From: Acinetobacter sp. LoGeW2-3
GTDB taxonomy: Bacteria; Pseudomonadota; Gammaproteobacteria; Pseudomonadales; Moraxellaceae
Direction of reading: 5' to 3'
Assembly: GCF_002688565.1 (NCBI RefSeq)
Contig: NZ_CP024011.1
Span: 2,666,001-2,730,000, forward strand
DNA: 64,000 bases
Shown here: piece after piece, positions 45,933 to 54,314 of the stretch
Position numbering within the stretch: position 1 is the stretch's first letter
Layout: every line of letters begins with the position of its first letter
Notes under the pieces: generated by a model
The model's input: the letters and a program-made list of their open reading frames with translations, nothing else
Told to the model about the DNA's origin: nothing
The model's database searches: none
Translations under genes and position numbers: made by a program

Positions 45933-46112
45933 CTTTTCAAAGAAAACTTAACAGATTGTCTAGCTCGAATTTAAAAAATTAACTTAAAGAATACGGATTA
46001 AAATTAGTTCTCAATATTTTCTATACTTTCTTAAGCTCCTTAAAGTGCTATTTTGAAATCACTCCACAAAGTGATGATCCAACTAAAAAATATAATGAAG
46101 TATTAAATCCTA

Positions 46113-46150
46113 CCCGCTTAATTATCCCCGGTTAAGTGGGCTTTTTTTTA
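46113..46150 (+). terminator. Terminator hairpin, copy 1
   Basis: CCCGCTTAA pairs with TTAAGTGGG (one G-U), followed by CTTTTTTTT. A very similar hairpin occurs at 46739. No gene over 40 codons precedes it within 215 bases, so an undetected short RNA is possible. Confidence 0.75.
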
Positions 46151-46239
46151 TTTACATGCAAATTAAATTAAAAATCACCTTCTTATATCTATTATGTGCT
46201 ATTACAAGAGTTCGATATCTATTCTAAGTAATTCATAAA

Positions 46240-46539
46240 ATGACGAAAAATGATATTGAAGCTGGAATGGAGTGGAGTGAGTCTATATATGAGGCGGCAC
46301 TGAAGCTACATAAGCCTAAAAAATATAGAACCATTAATAAAGTAGAATTCTTCGCGCTTATATTGGAATTGTTTTCTGAAATACGACACGAAGAGGCGAT
46401 TATTCAAATAGAAGCAGTAGCGGTAAGATTTAAATTTAGAACTAAGGGTAGGACCTACTGGATATTTGATATGCCTGAAATAAGCGATAAGCGGCTGTAT
46501 ATTGAATACATATTAGATCAGCTGGACGAATTTAACTAA
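46240..46539 (+). CDS. Hypothetical protein, 99 residues
   Basis: Soluble, charged, no membrane segment; no family recognised. The second half has beta-type alternation (AVAVRFKFRTKGRTYWIFD). The ATG has no clear ribosome site. It sits in the repeat-bounded segment between two near-identical terminators. Probably accessory. Confidence 0.45.
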   Translation: MTKNDIEAGMEWSESIYEAALKLHKPKKYRTINKVEFFALILELFSEIRHEEAIIQIEAVAVRFKFRTKGRTYWIFDMPEISDKRLYIEYILDQLDEFN

Positions 46540-46738
46540 TATGTAACCCTTTATTAACTCAGGATTTTTCCCCTAAATAGCAGGTGATCTTTGTCTAACA
46601 ATAACTTAAACAAGCATAAAACCAACAAGTAAGAACGATTTAACCGTATTTACCATACTTACATCAAACTATTTAAAGGGTATCTTTAAATGGTTCTAAG
46701 AGAAAATATTTAGCTAAAAACCATAAAAGTTAATCACT

Positions 46739-46776
46739 GGCCCGCTTAATTTCCAATAGTTAAGTGGGCCTTTTGT
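46739..46776 (+). terminator. Terminator hairpin, copy 2
   Basis: GGCCCGCTTAA pairs with TTAAGTGGGCC, followed by TTTTGTTTT; near-copy of the hairpin at 46113. Confidence 0.8.
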
Positions 46777-46834
46777 TTTCTAATGATAATCCCCTCATAT
46801 CCCGAAGCAGGGGCAACAAAGTGAGGAGATGTAT

Positions 46835-46948
46835 ATGCTCCAGTTCCTGCCTTGCTTATTTGGCCTACATGGTGCGACTGAGTTCGAATACACGGCTGAT
46901 GGTGAAGAAATCAAGTTATGTCGTAATTGTTTAAAAGAGGTTAAATAG
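46835..46948 (+). CDS. Small zinc-ribbon-like protein, 37 residues
   Basis: GAGGAG six bases before the ATG at 46835 and a strong terminator after the stop. The sequence has CLFGLH near the start and CRNC near the end, the spacing of a mini zinc ribbon and like small phage-related proteins (DUF1660 type: C-x-FGH ... C-x2-C). No other feature. Likely expressed. Confidence 0.65.
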   Translation: MLQFLPCLFGLHGATEFEYTADGEEIKLCRNCLKEVK

Positions 46949-46975
46949 CTGGTAGCCGGACGTATTACGGGCCAT

Positions 46976-47015
46976 AGCTCCACCGGACTGAAGTGCTGGT
47001 GGGGCTTTTTTTTTA
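46976..47015 (+). terminator. Terminator of the zinc-ribbon-like gene
   Basis: AGCTCCACC pairs with GGTGGGGCT (one G-U) around an internal loop, followed by ten T's. Confidence 0.85.
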
Positions 47016-47131
47016 AACTTAAACCTACGTCTCATGGTAAGGCGTTTCGTTGTATGGCATGACAGCAAGAATCGCATACATTGGATGCTGTATGCTGTCT
47101 TTCTTTTTATAACGCCGTAGGGGAGCTGACA

Positions 47132-47269
47132 ATGTACAAGCTAAACAAGATCTACAGTTCTGCTGTGCTGAGCTATCCTAAATATCAAAATCTCAGCAGA
47201 TCAGGCCTAAACCGTCATCAAATGATTGCAATTGATGAAATTATGATTGAGCTTATAGATCGAATCTGA
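47132..47269 (+). CDS. Small hypothetical protein, 45 residues
   Basis: ATG 47132 has GGGGAG 8 bases upstream, better than the frame's earlier ATG at 47081. Basic N-terminal half and hydrophobic, helical C-terminus (MIAIDEIMIELIDRI). No family recognised and no clear terminator after it. Confidence 0.5.
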   Translation: MYKLNKIYSSAVLSYPKYQNLSRSGLNRHQMIAIDEIMIELIDRI

Positions 47270-47375
47270 AATCTTAGAAATATGCTGTAATAAAAAGATT
47301 GTTCAAGATATTTAAAATGATTACTTTTGATATTGTTCTATTTGTGCTTTAGCTTTACACCTATTAAGGGTAAAC

Positions 47376-47477
47376 ATGAAGCCAAGGCATTCTCTAATGA
47401 CCAGGATTGAAATCTTGATAACCCTATTGGCTATCATAATTATTAGTTCAACTATTTACTTATTAGCGCATATATAA
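47376..47477 (+). CDS. Single-span small membrane protein, 33 residues
   Basis: AAGGG before the ATG and a terminator five bases after the stop. Basic start (MKPRHSLMTR), then one membrane helix (IEILITLLAIIIISSTIYLL) and a short tail. Function unknown. Confidence 0.6.
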   Translation: MKPRHSLMTRIEILITLLAIIIISSTIYLLAHI

Positions 47478-47481
47478 AAAT

Positions 47482-47506
47482 AAAACCTCCTTAGAGAGGT
47501 TTTTTA
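47482..47506 (+). terminator. Terminator of the 33-residue gene
   Basis: AAAACCTC pairs with GAGGTTTT around a 6-base loop; T run follows. Confidence 0.85.
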
Positions 47507-47732
47507 ATGGTTGAAAAATATATAATTTCAGCTATAAATTAAATATTTTAAACAAAAATAGAGACATAACGAAAAAATTTATAATACTGGCATTAATCAC
47601 CTAGTTTGCTACAACCGTATATTCTCATGGTGGGCGCACTGAAAAAATGGTTGTCATAATGAGACAAAGACAGGGACTAGACACTGTCACTAGGGGGGAA
47701 TATGGGCTTCAATTTTCTTGATTACGTATAAT

Positions 47733-47804
47733 TTAAATATAGGCTTTTTTCTCCAGATAAGCTTCGCAAACCAGTAGCGCTTCTTGCTGCAATTCCTCAG
47801 TAAT
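47733..47804 (-). repeat. 72-base direct repeat, copy B (within tetR)
   Basis: Matches 43907-43978 at 70 of 72 positions. It is the last 24 codons of the intact tetR gene. The two copies bound a 3.8-kb segment. Confidence 0.9.
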
Positions 47805-48341
47805 ATAGCCATAACGATAAAAACTATGCTTCATCAACGAGAAAATTAATTCAATCATGATGGTTATATCATCGGTTTTTTTTAGCGTTAAAGGATTTTC
47901 CTTTTGGGTAAAAATTTTGACGAACTCTTTGGATATCTCTTCGATCACAGCTTCTTGAAGGCTAAATCCTTCGATGTTTACCGGACCACCCAGAATCAGT
48001 ATGCTGGCTGGCTTATTCTGGTTATAAAAAGCAGAGGCGTTACTCAAGGCATCTTGAATGATGTCCAGCACTGACCATGTCTTGTAGATCTGAGCATTAT
48101 GGGTCAAGTAACTTTGCAGTTTTTGGAAATATCGATTTACGATTAAGCTAAACAGATGATCTATCGTAGGAAAATACTGATAGATATGATTTCGTGGCAC
48201 ACCTGAAATTTGTGAAATTTCCTGGATGTTGCATTCAGCTAAGGTCTTGGTTTCTAAAAGATCTATGGTGGTTTGAATCACTTTTTCCAGACGCTCGATA
48301 CTTCTTTTCTGAACTGGCATCTTCACTTCATTCATCAGCAT
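47733..48341 (-). CDS. TetR-family regulator, probable repressor of the flavin monooxygenase
   Basis: About 202 residues from ATG 48341, which has GAGGGG upstream (48356 is an alternative with AGGA). The frame is open to 48398, but that would place the start inside a 30-base palindromic operator, so the shorter form is favoured. N-terminal TetR HTH (VIQTTIDLLETKTLAECNIQ, then ISGVPRNHIYQYFPT) and a C-terminal ligand domain. Divergent from the monooxygenase gene. Its 3' end is duplicated at 43907. Confidence 0.85.
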   Translation of the reverse strand: MLMNEVKMPVQKRSIERLEKVIQTTIDLLETKTLAECNIQEISQISGVPRNHIYQYFPTIDHLFSLIVNRYFQKLQSYLTHNAQIYKTWSVLDIIQDALSNASAFYNQNKPASILILGGPVNIEGFSLQEAVIEEISKEFVKIFTQKENPLTLKKTDDITIMIELIFSLMKHSFYRYGYITEELQQEALLVCEAYLEKKAYI

Positions 48342-48383
48342 CTTACATCCCCTCATTGATTTCCTAAAAAAACTACCATATAT

Positions 48384-48413
48384 TCTAAAAACCGACACGT
48401 GACGGATTTTAGA
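48384..48413. promoter_or_regulatory. 30-base palindromic operator between tetR and the monooxygenase gene
   Basis: Centred on CACGTG, with outer arms TCTAAAA/TTTTAGA and inner CCG/CGG; 26 of 30 positions are symmetric. It covers the divergent promoter region, ending 25 bases before the monooxygenase start. Confidence 0.75.
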
Positions 48414-48438
48414 TTAAAATATTTTCATGGAGCTGAAA

Positions 48439-49797
48439 ATGAATAAAACTGTCTGCATTATTGGCGCAGGCCCTTCAGGCATTGCCGCAGCAAAAAACTG
48501 TAAAGAATATAATATAGCGTTTGATCTATTTGAAAAGAATGACAAAGTTGGCGGAAACTGGGTATTTAACTCAAAAACAGGTCATTCATCTGTTTATGAG
48601 AACACGCATATCATCAGTTCCAAAAAACTTTCAGAGTATGAAGATTACCCGATGCCGGATCATTATCCAGATTACCCACGGCATGATCAGCTACAACAAT
48701 ATTTCGAGAACTATAGTAAACACTTCCAGGTGTATGACCAGATCAAGTTTAACCATACCGTAGATCATGTTGAACGTATGGCTGACGGTCAGTGGCAAGT
48801 GGATTACACCGATGCAGAAGAGCAGAAGCACCAAAAAATTTATCAGTATCTGATGGTGTGTAATGGCCATCACTGGGCACCAAAGTATCCAAAATATGAA
48901 GGTGAATTTACCGGCAAATGGATGCACTCCCACGATTTTAAAGGCGTGAATGAAGAGTGGCGTAATAAAAGGATTCTGGTAATTGGTGCTGGAAATTCAG
49001 GCTGCGATGTCGCCGTAGAAGCTGCACGCGTCAGTAAAGATGTGTACTTATCTATGCGTAGCCCACAATGGTTTTTACCTAAATTCTTGCTAGGCTTACC
49101 AAGTGATATAGTAGCAAAATCATTAGAAAGTTTGCGTCCTAAAATGCGCCAGGGCATATTAACTAAAACCATAAAAATTCTAACGGGCGATTATGCGAGT
49201 TATGGATTGCCTGTAAATACAAAACCAATCCTGAGCCAACACCCAACACTGAATTCTGATCTCATTGATTATGTACGCCATGGCAAAGTCAAACCAAAGC
49301 CAGGCATTAAGAGATTAGATGGCAAGACTGTTGAATTTACAGATGGTACAAAGCAAGAGTTTGACATCATTTGTTGCTGTACTGGATTCTGGACTGTATT
49401 TCCATTCTTTGATCCTGAATTTATCAATTTCCAACATGCTGAGAAAGTACCGCTTTATCGTAAGATGATGCATGCGGATTATAAAAATTTATATTTTATA
49501 GGTTTGTTCCAGCCGATTGGTTGTATCTGGCCGTTAGCAGACTTCCAGGCACGTATCGCATGTCAGGAAATATTAGGTAAGTATAAGCGTCCGAAAGATA
49601 TGAAAGCAGCCATTCAGTATGAGCTGGATCATCCTCACTATAACTTTGAGGGTGGGCAACGTCATGCTGTAGAAGTGGATTACAACACGTTCCGTGAGGA
49701 ACTCGTCTCTGATCTCGCTTCAGCTGGCGTGAAAATCCCTCCACGTGATTATAATATTTCAACACTCAAATTAATTTCTAAATTATTTGCTGCTTAG
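48439..49797 (+). CDS. Flavin-containing monooxygenase (FMO/Baeyer-Villiger group)
   Basis: 452 residues from ATG 48439 (GGAG upstream). FAD site GAGPSG (9-14), the FMO fingerprint FTGKWMHSHDF (FxGxxxHxxxF) near 154, and NADP site GAGNSG near 176. The family oxidises N, S or carbonyl groups with NADPH and O2. Two alpha/beta hydrolases follow or lie nearby, as expected if a Baeyer-Villiger ester product is cleaved; this is inference. Controlled by the divergent TetR. Confidence 0.9.
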   Translation: MNKTVCIIGAGPSGIAAAKNCKEYNIAFDLFEKNDKVGGNWVFNSKTGHSSVYENTHIISSKKLSEYEDYPMPDHYPDYPRHDQLQQYFENYSKHFQVYDQIKFNHTVDHVERMADGQWQVDYTDAEEQKHQKIYQYLMVCNGHHWAPKYPKYEGEFTGKWMHSHDFKGVNEEWRNKRILVIGAGNSGCDVAVEAARVSKDVYLSMRSPQWFLPKFLLGLPSDIVAKSLESLRPKMRQGILTKTIKILTGDYASYGLPVNTKPILSQHPTLNSDLIDYVRHGKVKPKPGIKRLDGKTVEFTDGTKQEFDIICCCTGFWTVFPFFDPEFINFQHAEKVPLYRKMMHADYKNLYFIGLFQPIGCIWPLADFQARIACQEILGKYKRPKDMKAAIQYELDHPHYNFEGGQRHAVEVDYNTFREELVSDLASAGVKIPPRDYNISTLKLISKLFAA

Positions 49798-49811
49798 TTA
49801 GATAATAAGTT

Positions 49812-49842
49812 ACGTAATAAGTGTTTTTTGCACTTATTACGT
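49812..49842. terminator. Hairpin after the monooxygenase gene
   Basis: Perfect 12-base arms (49812-49823, 49831-49842) with a T-rich 7-base loop, but no T run after it. Confidence 0.55.
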
Positions 49843-49878
49843 TCTCATATTAAAAAAATGTATTACAAGGAATGCGTA

Positions 49879-50739
49879 ATGCAGATAAAAAATGTTTTTA
49901 TTCCTGTCGAGTCTTTTCAAATTCAAGCTGATTTATATTTAAATCATAATGGCTTGCCCTTTGTCATTATGGCACATGGCTTGGGTGGTGATAAAAGTTG
50001 TGCTCTAGATCGATATATTAAATCTTATCTGGAACATGGTTATAACGTTTGCTGTTTTGATCATCGAGGATTTGGCAAGAGTAGTGGAAAATATAAAAAT
50101 CTAGTTGATAAAAACAGTCAATTGAAGGACTGGAAAGCAGTCATTCAATATCTTAAAGATGAGTTCAATCTGACTGAACAAGACCTCATTTTATGGGGAT
50201 ATTCCTTTAGCGGTGGACATGTCTTAACACTTGCCAGTGAGCAGAATTACCGTGCCATCATTGCCAATTTCCCCCATGTCGACGGATTGGCAAGCCTTTT
50301 CAAATATCCGCTCCAATACCTTTTGCCTGCAGCTTTTTTAGCGCTTACAGATATGTGCTATCGTCTCTTTGGAAAAGCTAAAAATATGAGCGTCGTTTCC
50401 AAAAAACGGTTTGCAGTACTTTCAGGTAAAGATTGTTACGATGGCTATTATTCACTGATTTCAGAAAATCAAGATTGGGATAATCAGATCCCTGCAAGAA
50501 TTATATTAACTATTCCATTTTATCGACCGATAGCCATAAGCCATAGAATAAAAACGCCAACGTTGATTGTTGGAGCTAAGCAAGATTCTTTAATTCCTAT
50601 TTCAAGAACACGTAAAACAGCACAACAATCAGAATATATAAAGTATTTTGAAGAAGATTGTGGGCATTTTGATCTCTTTCATCTGCCTTTTATCAATCGT
50701 ATTCAATCAGAACATTCGACATTTCTTCAACAGCTTTGA
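49879..50739 (+). CDS. Alpha/beta hydrolase (dienelactone/thioesterase-like)
   Basis: 286 residues from ATG 49879 (AAGGA upstream); the frame is open to 49828 through a hairpin, which argues against the longer form. Oxyanion region AHGLGG, nucleophile elbow GYSFSGGH, acid in VGAKQDSL and catalytic His in EDCGHFDLFH. No signal peptide. It resembles the hydrolase at 50859 throughout and may share its substrate class. It lies after the flavin monooxygenase in the same direction. Confidence 0.82.
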   Translation: MQIKNVFIPVESFQIQADLYLNHNGLPFVIMAHGLGGDKSCALDRYIKSYLEHGYNVCCFDHRGFGKSSGKYKNLVDKNSQLKDWKAVIQYLKDEFNLTEQDLILWGYSFSGGHVLTLASEQNYRAIIANFPHVDGLASLFKYPLQYLLPAAFLALTDMCYRLFGKAKNMSVVSKKRFAVLSGKDCYDGYYSLISENQDWDNQIPARIILTIPFYRPIAISHRIKTPTLIVGAKQDSLIPISRTRKTAQQSEYIKYFEEDCGHFDLFHLPFINRIQSEHSTFLQQL

Positions 50740-50783
50740 TGAATTCAGAGACAGAAATAATTCTACAAGTTCAGATACACCCT

Positions 50784-50820
50784 ATGAAAACAGCCTAATT
50801 GATTATTAGGCTGTTTTCAT
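50784..50820. terminator. Bidirectional terminator
   Basis: Perfect 16-base arms (50784-50799, 50805-50820), 5-base loop, between the convergent hydrolase genes. Confidence 0.85.
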
Positions 50821-50858
50821 TGAAGGCATTAGATCGATATCACCCATGTATTAGCTTT

Positions 50859-51779
50859 TTATGCATTTAATCTTTTTAAAAAGTCTAATTGATAACGTAC
50901 ATTTTTTGAGAAATAAGGTTCAAAGTACGGATCAAAATGATCTGCTTCCATTTCCACTACTTGAAGAAATGGATTCTTAACCTTTTCTATTTTTTTAGAA
51001 ACGAAGGGAGCGACCGTATCTTGTGTTGCGCCAACAATCAACATAGGTACTTCCACTTGCTTTAAACGTTTCCAAGGACGATAAAAACCCATGGTGAGCA
51101 GGGAACGTGCAGTTACACGATTATCATATTCGATATTCAGTTTTTCTTTGGCAAGTTCCATGGCGTTCCAGGCCTGATCTCGATCCATTGCCCCTAATTG
51201 ACCTGGTTGAGAAACAGTTGGAATACAAATGCGTTCACCAGGTTTAATTCTGTCTGCCAGACCATACCCTAAGAATTTAAACATTTGTGGGAGGGGAACA
51301 GAGCGAACAGTTTTGATGCCATCAAGCATAGGAACCTGGATAATCGCGCCTTTTAATTCAGGATGCTTTGCTGCCAAGTCCACTACGTGTCCGCCACCAA
51401 ATGACGTCCCCCAAACAATGATGTTATCGGCATCCACCTGCGGCAAGGATTTCAGATGTGCTAATGCCTGGTGAGCAGTTTTTACGCGTTTCCACGGATT
51501 GATATCTTGTCGTGGTAAGCCAGCACTGCGTCCCCAGCCTGGATAGTCGAACTCCATTACCGCATAACCTTGGGCAACAAAGTGATTGATAAAAGAGTCG
51601 GTTAATGCACCTTGAATACTTCCCCAACCACCAACCATAAGAACTGCTGGAAGTTTTTGATTTTTACACTCATTTGGAACATGTAATGTTGCCGAGCAAA
51701 GGGTGCCATCGGTTAAAAATGTAGATTCAAGGACAGATTTTTTGATATGTGAGGTATCAGGATATTTGCGGTCTGACAT
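50859..51779 (-). CDS. Alpha/beta hydrolase (dienelactone/thioesterase-like)
   Basis: About 306 residues from ATG 51779 (GCAGG upstream); the frame is open to a GTG at 51845 without a ribosome site. Oxyanion region VGGWGS, nucleophile GTSFGGGH, acid in VGATQDTV and His in EADHFDPYF. The paralogue at 49879 shares the same order and the W-G-x-S-F-GGH elbow. Divergent from the TetR gene at 52030, whose two palindromes lie in between. Confidence 0.82.
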   Translation of the reverse strand: MSDRKYPDTSHIKKSVLESTFLTDGTLCSATLHVPNECKNQKLPAVLMVGGWGSIQGALTDSFINHFVAQGYAVMEFDYPGWGRSAGLPRQDINPWKRVKTAHQALAHLKSLPQVDADNIIVWGTSFGGGHVVDLAAKHPELKGAIIQVPMLDGIKTVRSVPLPQMFKFLGYGLADRIKPGERICIPTVSQPGQLGAMDRDQAWNAMELAKEKLNIEYDNRVTARSLLTMGFYRPWKRLKQVEVPMLIVGATQDTVAPFVSKKIEKVKNPFLQVVEMEADHFDPYFEPYFSKNVRYQLDFLKRLNA

Positions 51780-51899
51780 ATATGTTTGCCTGCTCTTAGA
51801 TTTTTCGATGGCTACCTTCCATCTCATTTTTATTGAAGAATGCACCAGAAAATTAAACTTATTTTGATCAATTCATAGTGCACTATTATTCTTCTACGT

Positions 51900-51922
51900 T
51901 ATCTTGAATGATAATCAAGATA
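51900..51922. promoter_or_regulatory. Palindromic TetR operator 1
   Basis: CTTGAATGATAATCAAG core with TAT...ATA flanks, perfect arms TATCTTGA/TCAAGATA. Nearly the same as the site at 51939. Confidence 0.75.
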
Positions 51923-51938
51923 ATTAAATTTAACTATA

Positions 51939-51959
51939 TTCTTGAATACTATTCAAGAA
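51939..51959. promoter_or_regulatory. Palindromic TetR operator 2
   Basis: CTTGAATACTATTCAAG core, perfect arms TTCTTGAA/TTCAAGAA. It starts 38 bases after site 1; both fit CTTGAATNNTAWTCAAG. Confidence 0.75.
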
Positions 51960-52029
51960 ATATTTACGATGCTGTTTTGATTAGTTTTATGCGATAGCAC
52001 TTTAATTTTTAGAAGAGTGAGAAATCTGA

Positions 52030-52566
52030 ATGGCCCGTAATAAACGTGTACAAGATCGGGAAGAAAAACAACAAGAGATTATCGATGCTGCACGTTCGTT
52101 GTTTCTAAGTGAAGGGTATGATGTGACTTCAATGAGTCGTATTGCAGTTGAAGCCAACGTTGCCCCAAATACAATTTATTGGTATTTCAAAAATAAAGAT
52201 GAATTATTGGTTAGCATCCTGAATGCTGAGTTAACCAAGCATGTAAATGAATACATGTTACAAACCTCGCAGGATCTTTCTGAACGTTTAATCTGGGTAG
52301 TAGATCAACTTCAATTAGTGGATCGCTTAGTAAGTACTGTGCATGCCAGATTGAAATTTTCAACAGAACTAAAGGAGTGGCATGAGAGATTTCATGTCAT
52401 GGTGGAGGCATTGTTTCGTTTAGAGCTAAAGAAGATAGGGGTGGCCGCTGATCAAATTGAGCCTAGAGTAAAAATAGCTGTATTCACCATTGAAGGTCTT
52501 TTAGCTCATCCGATATCTGAACAAGAGAAACGGGCTATTTGTGCAGCATTAGTTGCCTGTTCTTAA
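52030..52566 (+). CDS. TetR-family regulator
   Basis: 178 residues. HTH at about 12-58: EIIDAARSLFLSEGYDVTSM and AVEANVAPNTIYWYFKNKDE are typical TetR. C-terminal ligand domain shorter than average. Start ATG follows GAAGAGTGAGAAATCTG, cut here, with GAG about 11 bases upstream. Divergent from the hydrolase at 50859, with two matching palindromes between, so it probably represses that hydrolase and itself. A hairpin (52569-52595) follows. Confidence 0.88.
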   Translation: MARNKRVQDREEKQQEIIDAARSLFLSEGYDVTSMSRIAVEANVAPNTIYWYFKNKDELLVSILNAELTKHVNEYMLQTSQDLSERLIWVVDQLQLVDRLVSTVHARLKFSTELKEWHERFHVMVEALFRLELKKIGVAADQIEPRVKIAVFTIEGLLAHPISEQEKRAICAALVACS

Positions 52567-52568
52567 CA

Positions 52569-52595
52569 GTTCAAATCCTATATTAGGATTTGAAC
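52569..52595. terminator. Hairpin after tetR
   Basis: Perfect 12-base arms GTTCAAATCCTA / TAGGATTTGAAC with a 3-base loop, without a T run. Confidence 0.55.
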
Positions 52596-52730
52596 AAGTT
52601 CGGTCTATGATTTAATTTAAAATATTCATAAAAACATATAGTTATAATTTTAGTTCAATTGATGCCATCAGCATAAGCTTTTTTCTTATGATGGGGGGCA
52701 TATACATCAAAAAATTATTAATTAAGTGGC

Positions 52731-53645
52731 TTAGCGTTTCACAAATTGACTCGGATTTTTCTGAGTCACCCGCTGGAATGCACGGGTAAATGCGGCAACT
52801 GATTGGTAGCCAACTTTTTCAGCACAATCTGCAATAGATATTCCTTGTGACAAATATTGTTGTGCCAATTGAATGCGGTAATATAAAACAAATTGTGTGG
52901 CTGAAAATCCTGCAATATCAGAGAAATACTTGGAAAAATTAGCACGCGATATACCACAGACTGCTGCCATAGACTGCAAAGTCCAATCTGCTTCAGGCTT
53001 AGCAACAATTTCTAAAATCAAAGGATAGAGTGTCGGGTCATTAAATAATATCCAAAGAGGAAACTTTTTATGGTTTTTTTGACTAAAAGTATGGCGAATC
53101 AAGTAGTAAAACAAAATGCTAGTCAGGCGCTCGATTAAACTGATTGAAGCATCATGATCCAAGCTTGCTTCATGACGTATTAATTCAAATATGTTTAAAC
53201 ATTCAGTTAATGCTTGATCATCCTTTCTTAATACTAAATAGGGTGGTAAGGCTGCGATAAACAATTCAGAGAGTTTTGAGCGAAATGTAAAATAACCACA
53301 TGCTAAATGTGTAGAACATGACAAGATATTGGAATCGTCACTGTTGACTAAGTTACGTTGTAATTGAGTCAAAGACGGAGCAACCCGTTGAGAAGTATCG
53401 GTAATAATAAAAGGGATATCTTTTAAGAGAAAAATGGCATCTCCTTGATAGAGATGAATAAAGTTCTGCTCTTCAAGTATATGAAAATGGCAATCTTGTT
53501 GAAGAACCAAATGGAAACTTGCTTGACCTTGTCCTTGAATGGAAGTCGACCATTGTTGGTGATATCGGCTTAAATGCTGGAGAGATGTCTCGATTTCTAA
53601 GCGGTCGATCAACCAACTTAGCATTTTTTGAGAATTATTAAGCAT
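52731..53645 (-). CDS. AraC-family regulator of the oxidoreductase/ABC cluster
   Basis: 304 residues from ATG 53645 (GGAAG upstream); the frame is open to a TTG at 53657. N-terminal AraC-binding-type domain of the cupin_6 type (about 1-190) and C-terminal double HTH (about 205-300: MAAVCGISRANFSKYFSDIA, then GISIADCAEKVGYQSVAAFT). Divergent from the AhpD-like gene, so it is the likely activator of the 53.7-58.1 kb operon. Ligand unknown. Confidence 0.87.
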   Translation of the reverse strand: MLNNSQKMLSWLIDRLEIETSLQHLSRYHQQWSTSIQGQGQASFHLVLQQDCHFHILEEQNFIHLYQGDAIFLLKDIPFIITDTSQRVAPSLTQLQRNLVNSDDSNILSCSTHLACGYFTFRSKLSELFIAALPPYLVLRKDDQALTECLNIFELIRHEASLDHDASISLIERLTSILFYYLIRHTFSQKNHKKFPLWILFNDPTLYPLILEIVAKPEADWTLQSMAAVCGISRANFSKYFSDIAGFSATQFVLYYRIQLAQQYLSQGISIADCAEKVGYQSVAAFTRAFQRVTQKNPSQFVKR

Positions 53646-53727
53646 AAAAACTTCCAATAGTTTAGACGATAAAGCATTTATTAATACTAATGAACATTGA
53701 GAGAATACTATAAATTTTCAACACTAA

Positions 53728-53745
53728 GTACTCTTAACGGAGTAC
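53728..53745 (+). promoter_or_regulatory. Hairpin covering the Shine-Dalgarno of the AhpD-like gene
   Basis: GTACTC (53728-53733) pairs with GAGTAC (53740-53745) around TTAACG; the GGAG ribosome site at 53739-53742 lies in the 3' arm and would be masked. Confidence 0.4.
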
Positions 53746-53750
53746 ATACC

Positions 53751-54314
53751 ATGACGACTTATTTCCAACCTTTAACTAGTGAACAAGCACCTGAAGAAGC
53801 AAAACAACGCCTGATCAATGCCGAAAAAGCGAATGGTTTTAGTTCCAACCTTTTAGGTGTTTTAGCATACGCACCGACTGCGTTAGAAATGTACCAAACC
53901 GTTTCTGAAATCAATAGCCGTAGCAGCTTAAATGTACAAGAACGTGAAGTCGTGCAACTGGTTGCGGCAACAGATAATGGTTGCACCTTCTGTGTTGCTG
54001 GGCATACAGCATTGGCAAAGAATAAAGCGAAACTAACACCTGAAATTGTGCAAGCCTTACGTGATCAAGCAGAGTTACCTGATGCCCGTTTAAATGCTTT
54101 GTCTACTTTTGCACGTCAAGCATTATTGACCAAAGGTGCTGTGGATGAGCAAACAACTCAAGCATTCTTTGATGCCGGTTTTACTGAACAAAATGCTCTG
54201 GATGTATTATTAGGTTTGAGCCTCGCGACTTTATGTAACTATGCGAATAGCCTGGCTCGTACCGAACTGAATAGCCAACTTGCTGCACACAAATGGGAAC
54301 CGAAAAATGCTTAA
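53751..54314 (+). CDS. AhpD/carboxymuconolactone-decarboxylase family protein
   Basis: 187 residues from ATG 53751 (GGAG upstream). The AhpD-type redox motif C78-x2-C81-x3-H85 (GCTFCVAGH) with the preceding glutamate (QEREVV) is intact, so it is probably a peroxidase or disulfide-relay enzyme rather than a decarboxylase. First gene of the operon. Its stop overlaps the next start by eight bases. A peroxidase next to a flavin-dependent oxygenase-like protein suggests removal of peroxide. Confidence 0.85.
   Translation: MTTYFQPLTSEQAPEEAKQRLINAEKANGFSSNLLGVLAYAPTALEMYQTVSEINSRSSLNVQEREVVQLVAATDNGCTFCVAGHTALAKNKAKLTPEIVQALRDQAELPDARLNALSTFARQALLTKGAVDEQTTQAFFDAGFTEQNALDVLLGLSLATLCNYANSLARTELNSQLAAHKWEPKNA

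Noticed and set aside
46113..46776. Two similar hairpins taken as ends of a mobile element
   Set aside because: Both are intrinsic terminators with T runs in the same direction, and no transposase or target duplication lies between them.
43907..47804. 72-base repeat as an attachment site of an integrative element
   Set aside because: No integrase or recombinase gene is found between the copies, and the repeat is protein-coding tetR sequence rather than a tRNA end. Duplication or homologous recombination is simpler.
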